Positions 54,907-63,693 are shown, numbered from the stretch's first letter. The stretch is DNA of 64,000 bases from Rossellomorea arthrocnemi (GCF_904424705.1 NZ_CAJGBF010000004.1:242340-306339); one strand, 5' to 3'. Made by a program: numbers and translations. The notes: a model not told the origin generated them from the letters alone.

Positions 54907-56124
54907 TTATGACTTTATCCCGGCAGATTGTGATTCCGGTATTCTTGTCCTTAAAGGTGATGATATGTCTTTCGTGTGTATCAGAAGAGAAGAATCCAAT
55001 TCAGAAACGGATGCTTGACCGGAAAGAGCCAGGGTCAAATCGAGATCGGCCAGTACGTTCCGGATCACTTCCTTTACCCCTTGCTCACCAGCAAGCGTCA
55101 AACCGTACATATAGGGTCTCCCTAAGAGGACGGAGCTCGCTCCCAGGGCCAATGCTTTCACCACATCCGCTCCCCGCCGGATACCACTGTCAAATAATAC
55201 AGGAATCCGCCCGTTCACAACCTGGCATATCATCGGCAATGAGTCCAATGCTCCAATGGCTCCGTCAACCTGTCTTCCACCATGATTGGATACAATGATC
55301 CCGTCCATTCCATGATCGATGGCAAGCTTCGCATCGTCAGGATGGAGAATTCCTTTCAGAAGGATAGGCAGACTTGTATGCTCCCGAAGAAACTCCAAGT
55401 CATCCCACGTTAAACTGGCATTGCCAAACACCTGGGACCAGAGGATGGCAGCTGCAGTCTTGTCAACTTCAGGAGGGTCTTTCAACCTTGAACGAAAGAC
55501 AGGGTCACTTACATAATTCCCGACACCTTCTCCCGACAGAAACGGGAGATATGTGTTTTCAAGATCGTATTCACGCCATGCCATCATCGGAGCATCAAGA
55601 GTTACGACGATTGCGGAATATCCGGACGCTTCAGCCCTCCTGAGCATACTGGCTGCAATCTCACGGTCGTTACTCCAATATAGCTGGAACCATCTTGGGG
55701 AATCACCCATTGCAGAAGCAACTTCTTCCATGGAACGGGTAGAAGCAGAGCTTGCAATGAACGGAACATTCATACAAGCTGCCGCACGTGCAGACGCAAG
55801 CTCCCCGTCAGGATGGACGATGGATTGCACACCAATGGGAGCGAGCATTAGGGGTGTGGAGTAGATTTCTCCCAATAATGACACCTTCAGGTCACGTTTT
55901 TCGACGTTAGTCAGCATCCGGGGAACAATCTGCCAACGATCGAATGCATTCCTGTTGGCGCGCATCGTCTCCTCTCCACCGGCACCTCCTGCCACATAAT
56001 AATAGGGTCCGTCCTCAAGCTTTTCACGTGCCTTCCGTTCAAGATCTTCAAACCTGAATGGAATGGAGGGACGGACCTTCCTCTGATAGACTTCATTCTG
56101 AACATGGTTTCCATACTGAGTCAT
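54907..56124 (-). CDS. FMN-dependent alpha-hydroxyacid oxidase, lactate 2-monooxygenase-like
   Basis: A 405-residue TIM-barrel flavoenzyme. YYYVAGGAGGEETMRANRNA near 41 and PLMLAPIGVQSIVHPDGELA near 92 bind FMN; the active-site tyrosine-containing RWFQLYWSNDREIA is near 143; LPILLKGILHPDDAKLAIDH near 255 gives the FMN lysine; IIVSNHGGRQVDGA near 277 gives the catalytic His/Arg pair; LFDSGIRRGADVVKALALGA closes the barrel. The insert WREYDLENTYLPFLSGEGVG is like that of lactate 2-monooxygenases. Likely substrate L-lactate or another 2-hydroxyacid. Codons near residue 17 contain the 15-base GGGACGGACCTT repeat (56066-56080). Confidence 0.88.
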   Translation of the reverse strand: MTQYGNHVQNEVYQRKVRPSIPFRFEDLERKAREKLEDGPYYYVAGGAGGEETMRANRNAFDRWQIVPRMLTNVEKRDLKVSLLGEIYSTPLMLAPIGVQSIVHPDGELASARAAACMNVPFIASSASTRSMEEVASAMGDSPRWFQLYWSNDREIAASMLRRAEASGYSAIVVTLDAPMMAWREYDLENTYLPFLSGEGVGNYVSDPVFRSRLKDPPEVDKTAAAILWSQVFGNASLTWDDLEFLREHTSLPILLKGILHPDDAKLAIDHGMDGIIVSNHGGRQVDGAIGALDSLPMICQVVNGRIPVLFDSGIRRGADVVKALALGASSVLLGRPYMYGLTLAGEQGVKEVIRNVLADLDLTLALSGQASVSELDSSLLIHTKDISSPLRTRIPESQSAGIKS

Positions 56125-56452
56125 GGTATTCTCCTTTCATGTCAGTCGACATAGGTATAAATCAATAAAGGGCATATGTATTCGCAGGCTTGTCATTATA
56201 AAAAATGGTACCGGCTATATTCAGAAAAGTCAATCTACTTTGTGTGGAAAAGTAGAGAACAAATAGGAATCGAATCGGAACTCCTTATTCTGTCAGCAAT
56301 TAATAACTGAATAAGGTAACCTAAGAAGAATGGAAAATGATATCCTCAAGCTATATAAAGTTGCAACTAGTAAGTAGTGATGTTACTTTTTATAAAATAT
56401 AATACTATAAATACGGTGTTATTTAAGTTGATAGAATAGGGAGTAGTGATTC
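56125..56452. other. Intergenic boundary before the sulfatase island
   Basis: No gene. A TATAAT at 56398-56403 is a candidate -10 for the formylglycine-generating enzyme gene, but no good -35 was found. Base composition becomes more AT-rich toward the island. Confidence 0.45.
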
Positions 56453-57421
56453 ATGAAAATTCAAAAGTGTTGTTCAGCATCTAGAGGCGAAAGAGAAAAG
56501 GTTACTGATAAAGATTTTCAAGGTATCATTCCAACTAGGAAATCCAATCAGCTGCGGCATGATGAAAATTTAATTCAGCTACCCGGTGGAAAATTTCTTA
56601 TGGGAACGGATGATAAAATAGGCTATCCGAGAGATGGTGAGGGCCCCCTTCGAACTGTAAATTTGAAACCATTTGCCATAGACCGTTACTCCGTGACGAA
56701 CAGCCAATTTCAAGAGTTTATTGAAGAGACAGGATATGTGACAGAAGCAGAATGTTTCGGTTGGTCTTTTGTCTTTCATTTACTTGTGTCAGAAAAAGTT
56801 AATAATCAAGTAATCAACTCCGTCAGAGAGACTCCATGGTGGCTTGTCGTAAATGGGGCATGTTGGAAACAGCCGGAAGGTCCAGATTCCTCCATAGAGA
56901 ATCGGTTAGATCACCCTGTTGTTCATATTTCATGGAATGATGCCCAAGCGTATTGTAATTGGTCTGGAAAGAGATTACCTACAGAAGCGGAATGGGAATA
57001 TGCGGCACGAGGTGGTCTGGTTAGTAACAGATTTCCTTGGGGGAATGAGCTCCACGTGAAGGGTGAGCATCAATGTAATATTTGGCAAGGTAAGTTTCCC
57101 ACCACCAATACGGGAGAGGATGGGTATATCTCAACTGCTCCGGTTCATGCTTTTCCGCCGAATGGATTCGGTCTTTATAATGTTTCCGGGAATGTGTGGG
57201 AATGGTGTGAGGATTGGTTTACCAATAAGCACCCTAAAGCTAAAGTAAGCCATAATCCACATGGACCAGATACAGGGACCGCTAAAGTAATGAAAGGAGG
57301 GTCCTATCTTTGTCATCAATCTTACTGTAATCGTTACCGAGTTGCAGCAAGGACGGCAAATACTCCTGATAGCTCAACTGGAAACATTGGATTTAGATGT
57401 GCGGCAGACATACGGGCTTAA
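56453..57421 (+). CDS. Formylglycine-generating enzyme (sulfatase activator)
   Basis: A 322-residue FGE-sulfatase-domain protein. It opens the fold with LIQLPGGKFLMGTDD near 41 and GPLRTVNLKPFAIDRYSVTN near 66, then HPVVHISWNDAQAYCNW and KRLPTEAEWEYAARGG near 165-190, FGLYNVSGNVWEWCEDW near 242, and the active-site segment KGGSYLCHQSYCNRYR with C287 and C292, the copper-binding cysteine pair of true FGE. It converts the cysteine of C-x-P-x-R in sulfatases to formylglycine. Both sulfatases downstream carry that motif, so they are its likely clients. No signal peptide. GGGAG precedes the ATG. Confidence 0.95.
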   Translation: MKIQKCCSASRGEREKVTDKDFQGIIPTRKSNQLRHDENLIQLPGGKFLMGTDDKIGYPRDGEGPLRTVNLKPFAIDRYSVTNSQFQEFIEETGYVTEAECFGWSFVFHLLVSEKVNNQVINSVRETPWWLVVNGACWKQPEGPDSSIENRLDHPVVHISWNDAQAYCNWSGKRLPTEAEWEYAARGGLVSNRFPWGNELHVKGEHQCNIWQGKFPTTNTGEDGYISTAPVHAFPPNGFGLYNVSGNVWEWCEDWFTNKHPKAKVSHNPHGPDTGTAKVMKGGSYLCHQSYCNRYRVAARTANTPDSSTGNIGFRCAADIRA

Positions 57422-57456
57422 TGAGTTATTGAATTTTAAATATTTAAATAATGTAT

Positions 57457-57470
57457 TGTAAACGTTTTCT
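57457..57470. promoter_or_regulatory. Candidate cre site before the LacI-family gene
   Basis: TGTAAACGTTTTCT fits the CcpA consensus TGTAANCGNTNNCA except the last base. It could also be a weak second operator of the LacI-family protein. Confidence 0.5.
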
Positions 57471-57490
57471 ATTTGAATTAGAATGAACTC

Positions 57491-57506
57491 ATTGAAACGT
57501 TTCAAT
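57491..57506. promoter_or_regulatory. LacI-type operator O1, ATTGAAACGTTTCAAT
   Basis: A perfect 16-bp palindrome with the central CG of LacI/GalR-family operators, 59 bases before the start of the regulator gene, suggesting autoregulation. The 20 bases from 57491 recur almost exactly at 58687. Confidence 0.8.
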
Positions 57507-57564
57507 TGCGAAGTTAATACATTTCGTGGTTTTGAAATTCTATTTAATAAAAGGATTGAACGGA

Positions 57565-58533
57565 ATGCCTACCTTAAAGGATGTAGCAAAAGAAGCCAAT
57601 GTGAGTGTATCGACCGCATCGTATGCCATTAATGGCAGCTCACTCATAACAAAAGAAACAAGGGAAAAAGTTCTAAAGGCAGCCAGAAAGATTGGATACC
57701 GCCCGAATGCAAGTGCAAAAAATTTAAAGAAAAATAAAAGCGAGATTATTGGCTTCTTTTTGAGTGGTTTTACAGGTCCCTTTTTTAACGAGTTATTAGA
57801 GGGGGTCCAAGATGTAGTCATTAAGAATGGGTATGAGATGGTAGTGTGTGCATCTAATAGTAAACATAGACTACTAGTTGAAAATTATGTAGACGGGGCT
57901 ATCATTCTGAATTTCCATGTGGATGATCATACGATTGAATTTCTTGCGAATGAAAAAATGCCTATTGTTACATTAGATCGTGAAATGACTAACCAGAATA
58001 TTAAAAATGTCTTATTGCAAAACAAAGTGGGTATTGATCTTGCAGTAAAACACCTTGTCGACAAAGGGCATCAAAGAATTGGATTTATTGGTGGTTCTTT
58101 TGATTCGTACGATGGTGAAATGCGGTTGGCTGGATTTAAAGATTCAATGAAAAAGAATAATGTGCCAGTTATCGAAGGTGACTTCATACGAGCTAATTTT
58201 ACCGAAATCAGTAGTTTGCTGGTCATGGATCAATATATCAATGACAATGAAATATACCCCACTGCTTTCGTTTGTGCAAATGATGAAATGGCCATGGGTG
58301 CGATCAAGGCTTTTCAGCAGAATGGAATAAATGTACCCAATGATGTTTCAGTAGTTGGATTTGATGATATTGCCCTTTCTAAACATTTTGATCCTCCAAT
58401 ATCTACAGTACGTATACAGAAAAAGCTATGGGGGAAGACTGCTGCTGAAATTTTATTTAAAATGCTGAACAAACAATATGATTTTCAAACTCCTGATATC
58501 CCTATTGAATTCATTCACCGCTCATCAAGTTAA
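57565..58533 (+). CDS. LacI-family transcriptional regulator of the sulfatase island
   Basis: A 322-residue LacI/GalR-family repressor. The DNA-binding headpiece is residues 1-55 (PTLKDVAKEANVSVSTASYA, then GYRPNASAKNLKK with the hinge). Residues about 60-322 form the periplasmic-binding-like effector domain (IIGFFLSGFTGPFFNELLEG, HQRIGFIGGSFDSYDGEMRL, AFVCANDEMAMGAIKA, VSVVGFDDIALSKHFDPP). The ATG at 57565 follows AAAAGGA; upstream codons in frame lack a site. Palindromic operators lie before it and before the esterase. The inducer is probably a sugar or sugar derivative released by the island's enzymes (inference). Confidence 0.93.
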   Translation: MPTLKDVAKEANVSVSTASYAINGSSLITKETREKVLKAARKIGYRPNASAKNLKKNKSEIIGFFLSGFTGPFFNELLEGVQDVVIKNGYEMVVCASNSKHRLLVENYVDGAIILNFHVDDHTIEFLANEKMPIVTLDREMTNQNIKNVLLQNKVGIDLAVKHLVDKGHQRIGFIGGSFDSYDGEMRLAGFKDSMKKNNVPVIEGDFIRANFTEISSLLVMDQYINDNEIYPTAFVCANDEMAMGAIKAFQQNGINVPNDVSVVGFDDIALSKHFDPPISTVRIQKKLWGKTAAEILFKMLNKQYDFQTPDIPIEFIHRSSS

Positions 58534-58687
58534 AAGGCGGGGAATTGTAAACATAACCTCTAACAAGGTGGAATATATATTTTGGATTTTTCAAGAGAAT
58601 ATGCAAGCACTTTCACAGGGAGAAACATACTCAAACCTATTAACCTCCAAGAATATCGTCTCATGGAGGTTTTATTCAGGGTATTTA

Positions 58688-58701
58688 TTGAAACGTTTCA
58701 A
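58688..58701. promoter_or_regulatory. LacI-type operator O2, TTGAAACGTTTCAA
   Basis: A perfect 14-bp palindrome 71 bases before the esterase start; with flanks ATTGAAACGTTTCAACTGCG, differing from O1 at one of 20 bases. No other gene lies in the 238-base gap. Confidence 0.8.
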
Positions 58702-58771
58702 CTGCGCTTTTTCTGAGTCCAATCAACTAAGAAATGGACATAATCATTTTCTATTAAAAGGAGTATGATTT

Positions 58772-59470
58772 ATGCAAAAAGAGATGAAGTTTCATTTAAA
58801 TGATTATCAGTTGAATTATCTTTTATACTTGCCGGATTCATTCCAGCAGAATGGTTCTCTAAAATGGCCGCTTATACTATTTCTTCATGGAGCTGGAGAA
58901 CGCGGGGATGACATAGAGTTAGTCAAGAAACATGGGGTCCCGAAAATGGTTGAAGATCAAGAAGAATTCCCATTTATCGTAGTTTCTCCACAGTGCCCCG
59001 CTGACTCCTATTGGGTGAATGAACTGGAAGTATTGAGTGCACTGCTTGATGAAATTATCAGGGAATGTTCAATAGATCCTGCACGGATTTATCTTACCGG
59101 GCTAAGCATGGGAGGGATTGGAGCTTGGCATCTTGCAATATCGAACCCAAAGCGCTTTGCAGCAATTGCTCCGGTCTGTGGAGCACTTTCAATACCAGAA
59201 GTCAGAATAGAAGAGTTGCAAATTACAATTAACGTAAATCAATTATTTGAGGGACTGAAAGAGATAAAGGATCTTCCGGTCTGGGCATTTCATGGAGATG
59301 CAGATGATATTGTACCAATAAAAGAGGCTCAAAAAGTCATTCGAAAATTGAAAGCGCATGGTGGAAACGCAAAATTAACTGTATATAAGGGAGTCAGTCA
59401 TGATTCTTGGACTAAAACCTATGAAAATAAGCAACTATATAAATGGTTTCTAAACCAAACCGCTAACTAA
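58772..59470 (+). CDS. Alpha/beta-hydrolase esterase (phospholipase/carboxylesterase or CE1-like)
   Basis: A 232-residue esterase. WPLILFLHGAGERGDDIELV near 31-50 supplies the oxyanion hole, ARIYLTGLSMGGIGAWHLA near 108 the serine nucleophile, WAFHGDADDIVPIKEAQ near 171 the aspartate, and YKGVSHDSWTKTYEN near 207 the histidine. It resembles predicted peptidases/esterases of the polyhydroxybutyrate depolymerase and feruloyl/acetyl esterase group. No signal peptide, so it should act in the cytoplasm, perhaps removing acyl groups from an imported glycan. AAAGGAG precedes the ATG; the operator O2 lies upstream. Confidence 0.87.
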   Translation: MQKEMKFHLNDYQLNYLLYLPDSFQQNGSLKWPLILFLHGAGERGDDIELVKKHGVPKMVEDQEEFPFIVVSPQCPADSYWVNELEVLSALLDEIIRECSIDPARIYLTGLSMGGIGAWHLAISNPKRFAAIAPVCGALSIPEVRIEELQITINVNQLFEGLKEIKDLPVWAFHGDADDIVPIKEAQKVIRKLKAHGGNAKLTVYKGVSHDSWTKTYENKQLYKWFLNQTAN

Positions 59471-59611
59471 ATTCAACTAGCTATCAAGAGGCAAAATTAT
59501 TTGGGGCAAGGTTGTATACCGTACACTCGTTTAGGCTCTTCGTTCTTATCACCTGTTGAAATAGTTGAAGCCAATTCATCTATAAAAATGATGAGAAAGC
59601 GGTATTAACAA

Positions 59612-60442
59612 ATGGAAATTCACTTAACGAGAAAGAGTGATGGAAAGATGGTCCTTAAAGTGATGACGTTCAATCTAAGGGTAGATATCCCTCAGGATGG
59701 AAGCAATGCCTGGGAGTATCGAGAAAAAAAGGTTACTCAACTCATTAACAATCACCAGCCTGCTATTATCGGTACACAAGAAGGATTACTGCGGATGATT
59801 AAAGATATCGAAGAAGACTTGCCGGATTACCGATGGATCGGTAACGGGAGGCGCGGCGGTATGGCTGATGAATTTTGTGCCATTTTTTATCATGATAAGA
59901 AACTGGATGTAGTCGAAAATGGACAATTTTGGCTGTCTGAACAACCAGATACTCCAAACAGTATCAGTTGGGGAAGTGATTTTCCAAGAATCTGTACATG
60001 GGTGCATTTCCGGTTTATGAATGATGGCACTGAGTTTATTGTCTATAACACTCATCTCGACCATATTAGTCAAGAAGCCAGAGAAAAGGGTATTCACTTA
60101 ATCTGGAAAAGGCTTTTAAATCATTATGATCAGAAAAAGATCCCCGTAATTTTGACAGGAGATTTTAACAGTGAACCTGCCAATCCTGTTGTCCGTTTCT
60201 TGCGTGGAGAAGCAACTATTATGGATGAAACAGTTAACCTACAAGATGCGTTTATGGAATTGAATGAGCCTATAGGCAGAACATTTCATGGTTTTAATGG
60301 CGGAACGGAAGGAGAACCAATTGACTACATTTTCACGAGCCCTGAAATAAAGGTGTTACAAACAGATGTGGACAGAAGAAAGGTAGATAACGCTTATCCA
60401 TCGGATCACTATCCAATTATTTCAACTTTAGAAATCAATTAA
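59612..60442 (+). CDS. Endonuclease/exonuclease/phosphatase-fold hydrolase
   Basis: A 276-residue (or 264 if started at 59648, which many relatives would suggest, MVLKVMTFNLRVD) metal-dependent phosphodiesterase-fold enzyme. VMTFNLRVDIPQDGSNAWEY gives the first metal site, IIGTQEGLLRMI the glutamate, EFIVYNTHLDHISQEARE the histidine-containing strand, VILTGDFNSEPANPVV the Asp-x-Asn pair, and YPSDHYPIISTLEI the C-terminal Asp-His. Substrates in the superfamily range from DNA to inositol phosphates and sphingomyelin; with sulfatases and an esterase a phosphorylated or phosphodiester-linked sugar is plausible, but this is inference. No signal peptide. Confidence 0.85.
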   Translation: MEIHLTRKSDGKMVLKVMTFNLRVDIPQDGSNAWEYREKKVTQLINNHQPAIIGTQEGLLRMIKDIEEDLPDYRWIGNGRRGGMADEFCAIFYHDKKLDVVENGQFWLSEQPDTPNSISWGSDFPRICTWVHFRFMNDGTEFIVYNTHLDHISQEAREKGIHLIWKRLLNHYDQKKIPVILTGDFNSEPANPVVRFLRGEATIMDETVNLQDAFMELNEPIGRTFHGFNGGTEGEPIDYIFTSPEIKVLQTDVDRRKVDNAYPSDHYPIISTLEIN

Positions 60443-60543
60443 GTTACCTTTCATGCATCTGTTTTCATTAAAGTTGACGGTAGTGAAAGGAAATGCCCTT
60501 TGGATGGATTAATCAAAAAATGATAAAAGAGGATGAAAAGAAT

Positions 60544-62019
60544 ATGAAAATTCTTTATATCGATATAGATGCATTGCGTCCAGACCATTTAGGGTGCTAT
60601 GGCTATGAACGAAATACGACACCGAATATAGATAGCATTGCAGAACGAGGGGTCCACTTCACAAATTATTACGCCTCTGATGCACCGTGCGCTCCATCTC
60701 GTACTGCATTATTCAGTTCTCGCTATGGAATCCATACAGGAGTTGTAAATCATGGCGGGTTGCAGGCTGATATGCGTCCAATTGGGAAGGATCGCCCTTT
60801 TAATTATCACCATACTGAATATCAAGCTTGGGTTGATGTACTTAGATTCCATAAACATCACACTGCCATTATCAGTCCTTTTCCCGGGCGTCATTCTGCA
60901 TGGCATATGCTACAAGGGTTTTTAGAAGCTCATGACACAGGAAAACATGCAGGAGAAACTGCAGGAGATGTGTCAAAAGAAGCTTTACGCTGGATTAAAG
61001 AGCGAGGAAGTGAAAAAGAAGATTGGTTCTTATATCTGAATTTCTGGGATCCGCATACGCCATACCGAACTCCAGAAGAATTTGGGAATCCGTTTGAACA
61101 TGACCCTGCTCCGGCATGGCTGACGGAAGAGATGATTGCTGTGCATCGTGAAAGCTATGGTCCTTATAGTGCAAGAGATTTACCAACTGTCAGACAGTGT
61201 CCGGGAATCCCTGAAGAAATTACATGCAGGAATGATTTTAAGAAATGGATCGATGGATATGATACTGCTATTCGGCATGTCGACGATCATGTCGGTAAAA
61301 TTCTTCAGGCCCTTGAAGATGAAGGTATTCTAAATGAGACAATCATCATTATTTCTTCGGATCACGGTGAGAATCAAGGCGAGTTGAATGTGTACGGAGA
61401 CCACCAGACGGCAGACCATATCACAAGCCGTATCCCATGTATCATTGCTGGTCCTGGAGTGAAACAGGGACACGTGGATGAAGATTTTCACTATCAGATC
61501 GATCTTGGACCTACCTTGACGGAGCTGGTTGGTGGTGAACAGCGGGAAAGATGGGATGGGATCAGCTTTTTGCCTGCCCTCACAGAAGGAAAATCTGCAG
61601 GCCGACAGTATCTCGTCGTTAGTCAATGTGCCTGGAGCTGCCAACGTGGAGTGCGTTTCGATAAATGGATATTCATTCGTACGTATCATGACGGGTTGAA
61701 GGAATTTCCTGAATTAATGTTATTTGATATTGAAAATGACCCGCACGAAACAACTAATTTAGTTGATCAAAGACCAGAAGTTGTTGCAAAAGGTCTGCGA
61801 CTCTTAGATGAATGGGTGGCCGAACAAATGGTGTCGTCCGATTCCCCGGTAGACCCGATGTGGAATGTCATTCATGAAGGCGGGCCCTTCCACACAAGAG
61901 ATGACTTGAATCTTGATTCCTATTTAGAAAAGCTGCGCAGTCAAGATCGAAATGCGGCTGCTGACAGATTGGAACGCCGATATCGTCCAGAAAAATTCGA
62001 AACATTAGCGAAAGATTAA
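60544..62019 (+). CDS. Type I sulfatase 1
   Basis: A 491-residue cysteine-type sulfatase (alkaline phosphatase superfamily). Metal site residues D7 and D9/D14 in YIDIDALRPDHLGCYGY, the maturation motif C49-A-P-S-R53 where C49 becomes formylglycine, LNFWDPHTPYRTPEEFG near 174, and the second metal block IISSDHGENQGELNVYGDHQ near 277. The C-terminal part has VVSQCAWSCQRGVRFDKWIF and GGPFH near 445. No signal peptide. The ATG at 60544 follows AGAGGATG. It resembles heparan N-sulfatase/iduronate-sulfatase-like bacterial enzymes, but the substrate cannot be fixed. Paralogue of the next gene. Confidence 0.93.
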   Translation: MKILYIDIDALRPDHLGCYGYERNTTPNIDSIAERGVHFTNYYASDAPCAPSRTALFSSRYGIHTGVVNHGGLQADMRPIGKDRPFNYHHTEYQAWVDVLRFHKHHTAIISPFPGRHSAWHMLQGFLEAHDTGKHAGETAGDVSKEALRWIKERGSEKEDWFLYLNFWDPHTPYRTPEEFGNPFEHDPAPAWLTEEMIAVHRESYGPYSARDLPTVRQCPGIPEEITCRNDFKKWIDGYDTAIRHVDDHVGKILQALEDEGILNETIIIISSDHGENQGELNVYGDHQTADHITSRIPCIIAGPGVKQGHVDEDFHYQIDLGPTLTELVGGEQRERWDGISFLPALTEGKSAGRQYLVVSQCAWSCQRGVRFDKWIFIRTYHDGLKEFPELMLFDIENDPHETTNLVDQRPEVVAKGLRLLDEWVAEQMVSSDSPVDPMWNVIHEGGPFHTRDDLNLDSYLEKLRSQDRNAAADRLERRYRPEKFETLAKD

Positions 62020-62099
62020 TAGAAGGGGATCTAAAGGGAATTCCATAACAATAAATAATCAAATTCATAAAAATATACATGTTCAAGGGGGAAATGAAA

Positions 62100-63563
62100 A
62101 TGAGAGTCCTTTTGTTGGATTTAGACTCAACAAGACCGGATCACTTGGGATGCTACGGTTATCATCGGGACACTTCACCTAATATCGACCGTATTTGTAA
62201 GGATGGGGTAAGGTTTACAAACTACTATACATCGGACGCACCGTGTGCACCTTCTAGATCTGCACTCATGTCTGGCCAACTTGGTATACACAATGGTCTG
62301 GTAGGACACGGTGGAACTGCAGGTGATGTACGTCATGATGGACCAAAGAGGGACTTTTCTGATCGCCTTGCATTGGAGAGCCTTCCTTCGTTTGTAGATC
62401 AAGCTGGTTTGAAGCCTGTATTAATTAGCCCATTTGCACAAAGGCACGGTACATGGAATTTTTATGCGGGATTTCGGGAAATGCATAATACAGGTAAAGC
62501 CGGGATAGAGTCAGCAGAAGAGGTGACGCCGGAAGTTCTGAAATGGCTCGAACATAATGCCGAGGAGGATAATTGGTTTCTCTATGTGAATTATTGGGAT
62601 CCCCATACCCCATATCGTGCTCCGGAGGAATTTGGAAATCCATTTGAGAACGATCCTCTTCCTGTATGGATCACAGAAGAAGTGCTGGAAGAGCACAAAA
62701 AGAAAGTCGGTCCTCATAGTGCCAGTGAAATCAATATGTATGATAATAAACAAAACCCTGATTTTCCAAGATCTCCAGGTGAAATAAAGGACATGGCCGG
62801 ATTGCGACAGATGATAGATGGTTATGACTGTGGAGTACGCTGGATGGACGATAACTTAGGGAAAGTCTTTAAGTCTTTAGAGGATTTGGGAATCATGGAA
62901 GAAACGATTATTATCATTACTGGTGATCATGGCGAGAATATGGGAGAGTTAGGCATATACGGTGAACATGGTACAGCAGACCACGCAACTTGTAATATTC
63001 CTATGATCATTCGCTGGCCGGGAGTAACGAAACCAGGTCATGTGGATGATGAACTGCATTATCATTTAGATTTAAATCCAACCCTGGCCGATATATTAAA
63101 TCGACAACCAGCATCGGGATGGGATGGACAAAGTTATGCTCCAGCCTTAAAAGGTGAAACAGGTTCAGGCCGTGATTATTTAGTCGTTTCACAATGTGCA
63201 CATGTTTGTCAGCGCAGCGTCAGGTTTGATGATTGGCTATATATCCGGACCTACCATGACGGTTATCATTTATTTGATAAGGAAATGCTTTTTAATATTA
63301 AGAATGACCCTCATGAAGTTCAAAATGTGGCAAAGGAATATCCGCAGATTTGCAAAGAGGCCGTTTACCGATTGAACGAATGGCATGAGGAAATGATGCA
63401 TACCAGTTCATCAGATGTAGACCCATTATGGACTGTGATGCGGGAAGGCGGCCCATTCCATGCCAAAGGGAGCTTACCAAAATATATTCAGCATCTGGAG
63501 AAAACAGGACGGGAATATGCAGTAGAAGAATTAAAGCGCCGTCACCCTAATGAGTTTAAATAA
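62100..63563 (+). CDS. Type I sulfatase 2
   Basis: A 487-residue sulfatase, co-linear with the preceding one over its whole length: LLDLDSTRPDHLGCYGY at the N-terminus, C49-A-P-S-R53, YVNYWDPHTPYRAPEEFGNP near 168, IITGDHGENMGELGIYGEHG near 276, VVSQCAHVCQRSVRFDDWLY near 366 and REGGPFHAKG near the C-terminus. It has an extra loop (NMYDNKQNPDFPRSPGEIKD) where sulfatase 1 is shorter. The ATG at 62100 has AAGGGGG eight bases upstream. A tandem duplication followed by divergence is likely, giving two positional specificities. No signal peptide; 80 bases after sulfatase 1. Confidence 0.93.
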   Translation: MRVLLLDLDSTRPDHLGCYGYHRDTSPNIDRICKDGVRFTNYYTSDAPCAPSRSALMSGQLGIHNGLVGHGGTAGDVRHDGPKRDFSDRLALESLPSFVDQAGLKPVLISPFAQRHGTWNFYAGFREMHNTGKAGIESAEEVTPEVLKWLEHNAEEDNWFLYVNYWDPHTPYRAPEEFGNPFENDPLPVWITEEVLEEHKKKVGPHSASEINMYDNKQNPDFPRSPGEIKDMAGLRQMIDGYDCGVRWMDDNLGKVFKSLEDLGIMEETIIIITGDHGENMGELGIYGEHGTADHATCNIPMIIRWPGVTKPGHVDDELHYHLDLNPTLADILNRQPASGWDGQSYAPALKGETGSGRDYLVVSQCAHVCQRSVRFDDWLYIRTYHDGYHLFDKEMLFNIKNDPHEVQNVAKEYPQICKEAVYRLNEWHEEMMHTSSSDVDPLWTVMREGGPFHAKGSLPKYIQHLEKTGREYAVEELKRRHPNEFK

Positions 63564-63590
63564 GACTTATCGTATGGGGTAGAGGTATAA

Positions 63591-63625
63591 GCAGCAGTTG
63601 AAATGTAACTGCTGCTTTATTTGAA
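63591..63625 (+). terminator. Terminator of the sulfatase genes
   Basis: Stem AGCAGCAGTT/AACTGCTGCT around GAAATGT, followed by TTATTT. Confidence 0.82.
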
Positions 63626-63679
63626 AGGACAAAAGGTGTTTCGCAGAATAAGAAGGATGCATTCTTCTTCCCATTAGCT

Positions 63680-63693
63680 GTAACGTTTCAATT
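63680..63693. promoter_or_regulatory. Half-degenerate LacI-type operator O3
   Basis: GTAACGTTTCAATT shares AACGTTTCAATT with O1 (57491) but its left arm is changed. No gene follows it before the insertion sequence; the remaining ~180 bases show nothing recognisable. Confidence 0.5.
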
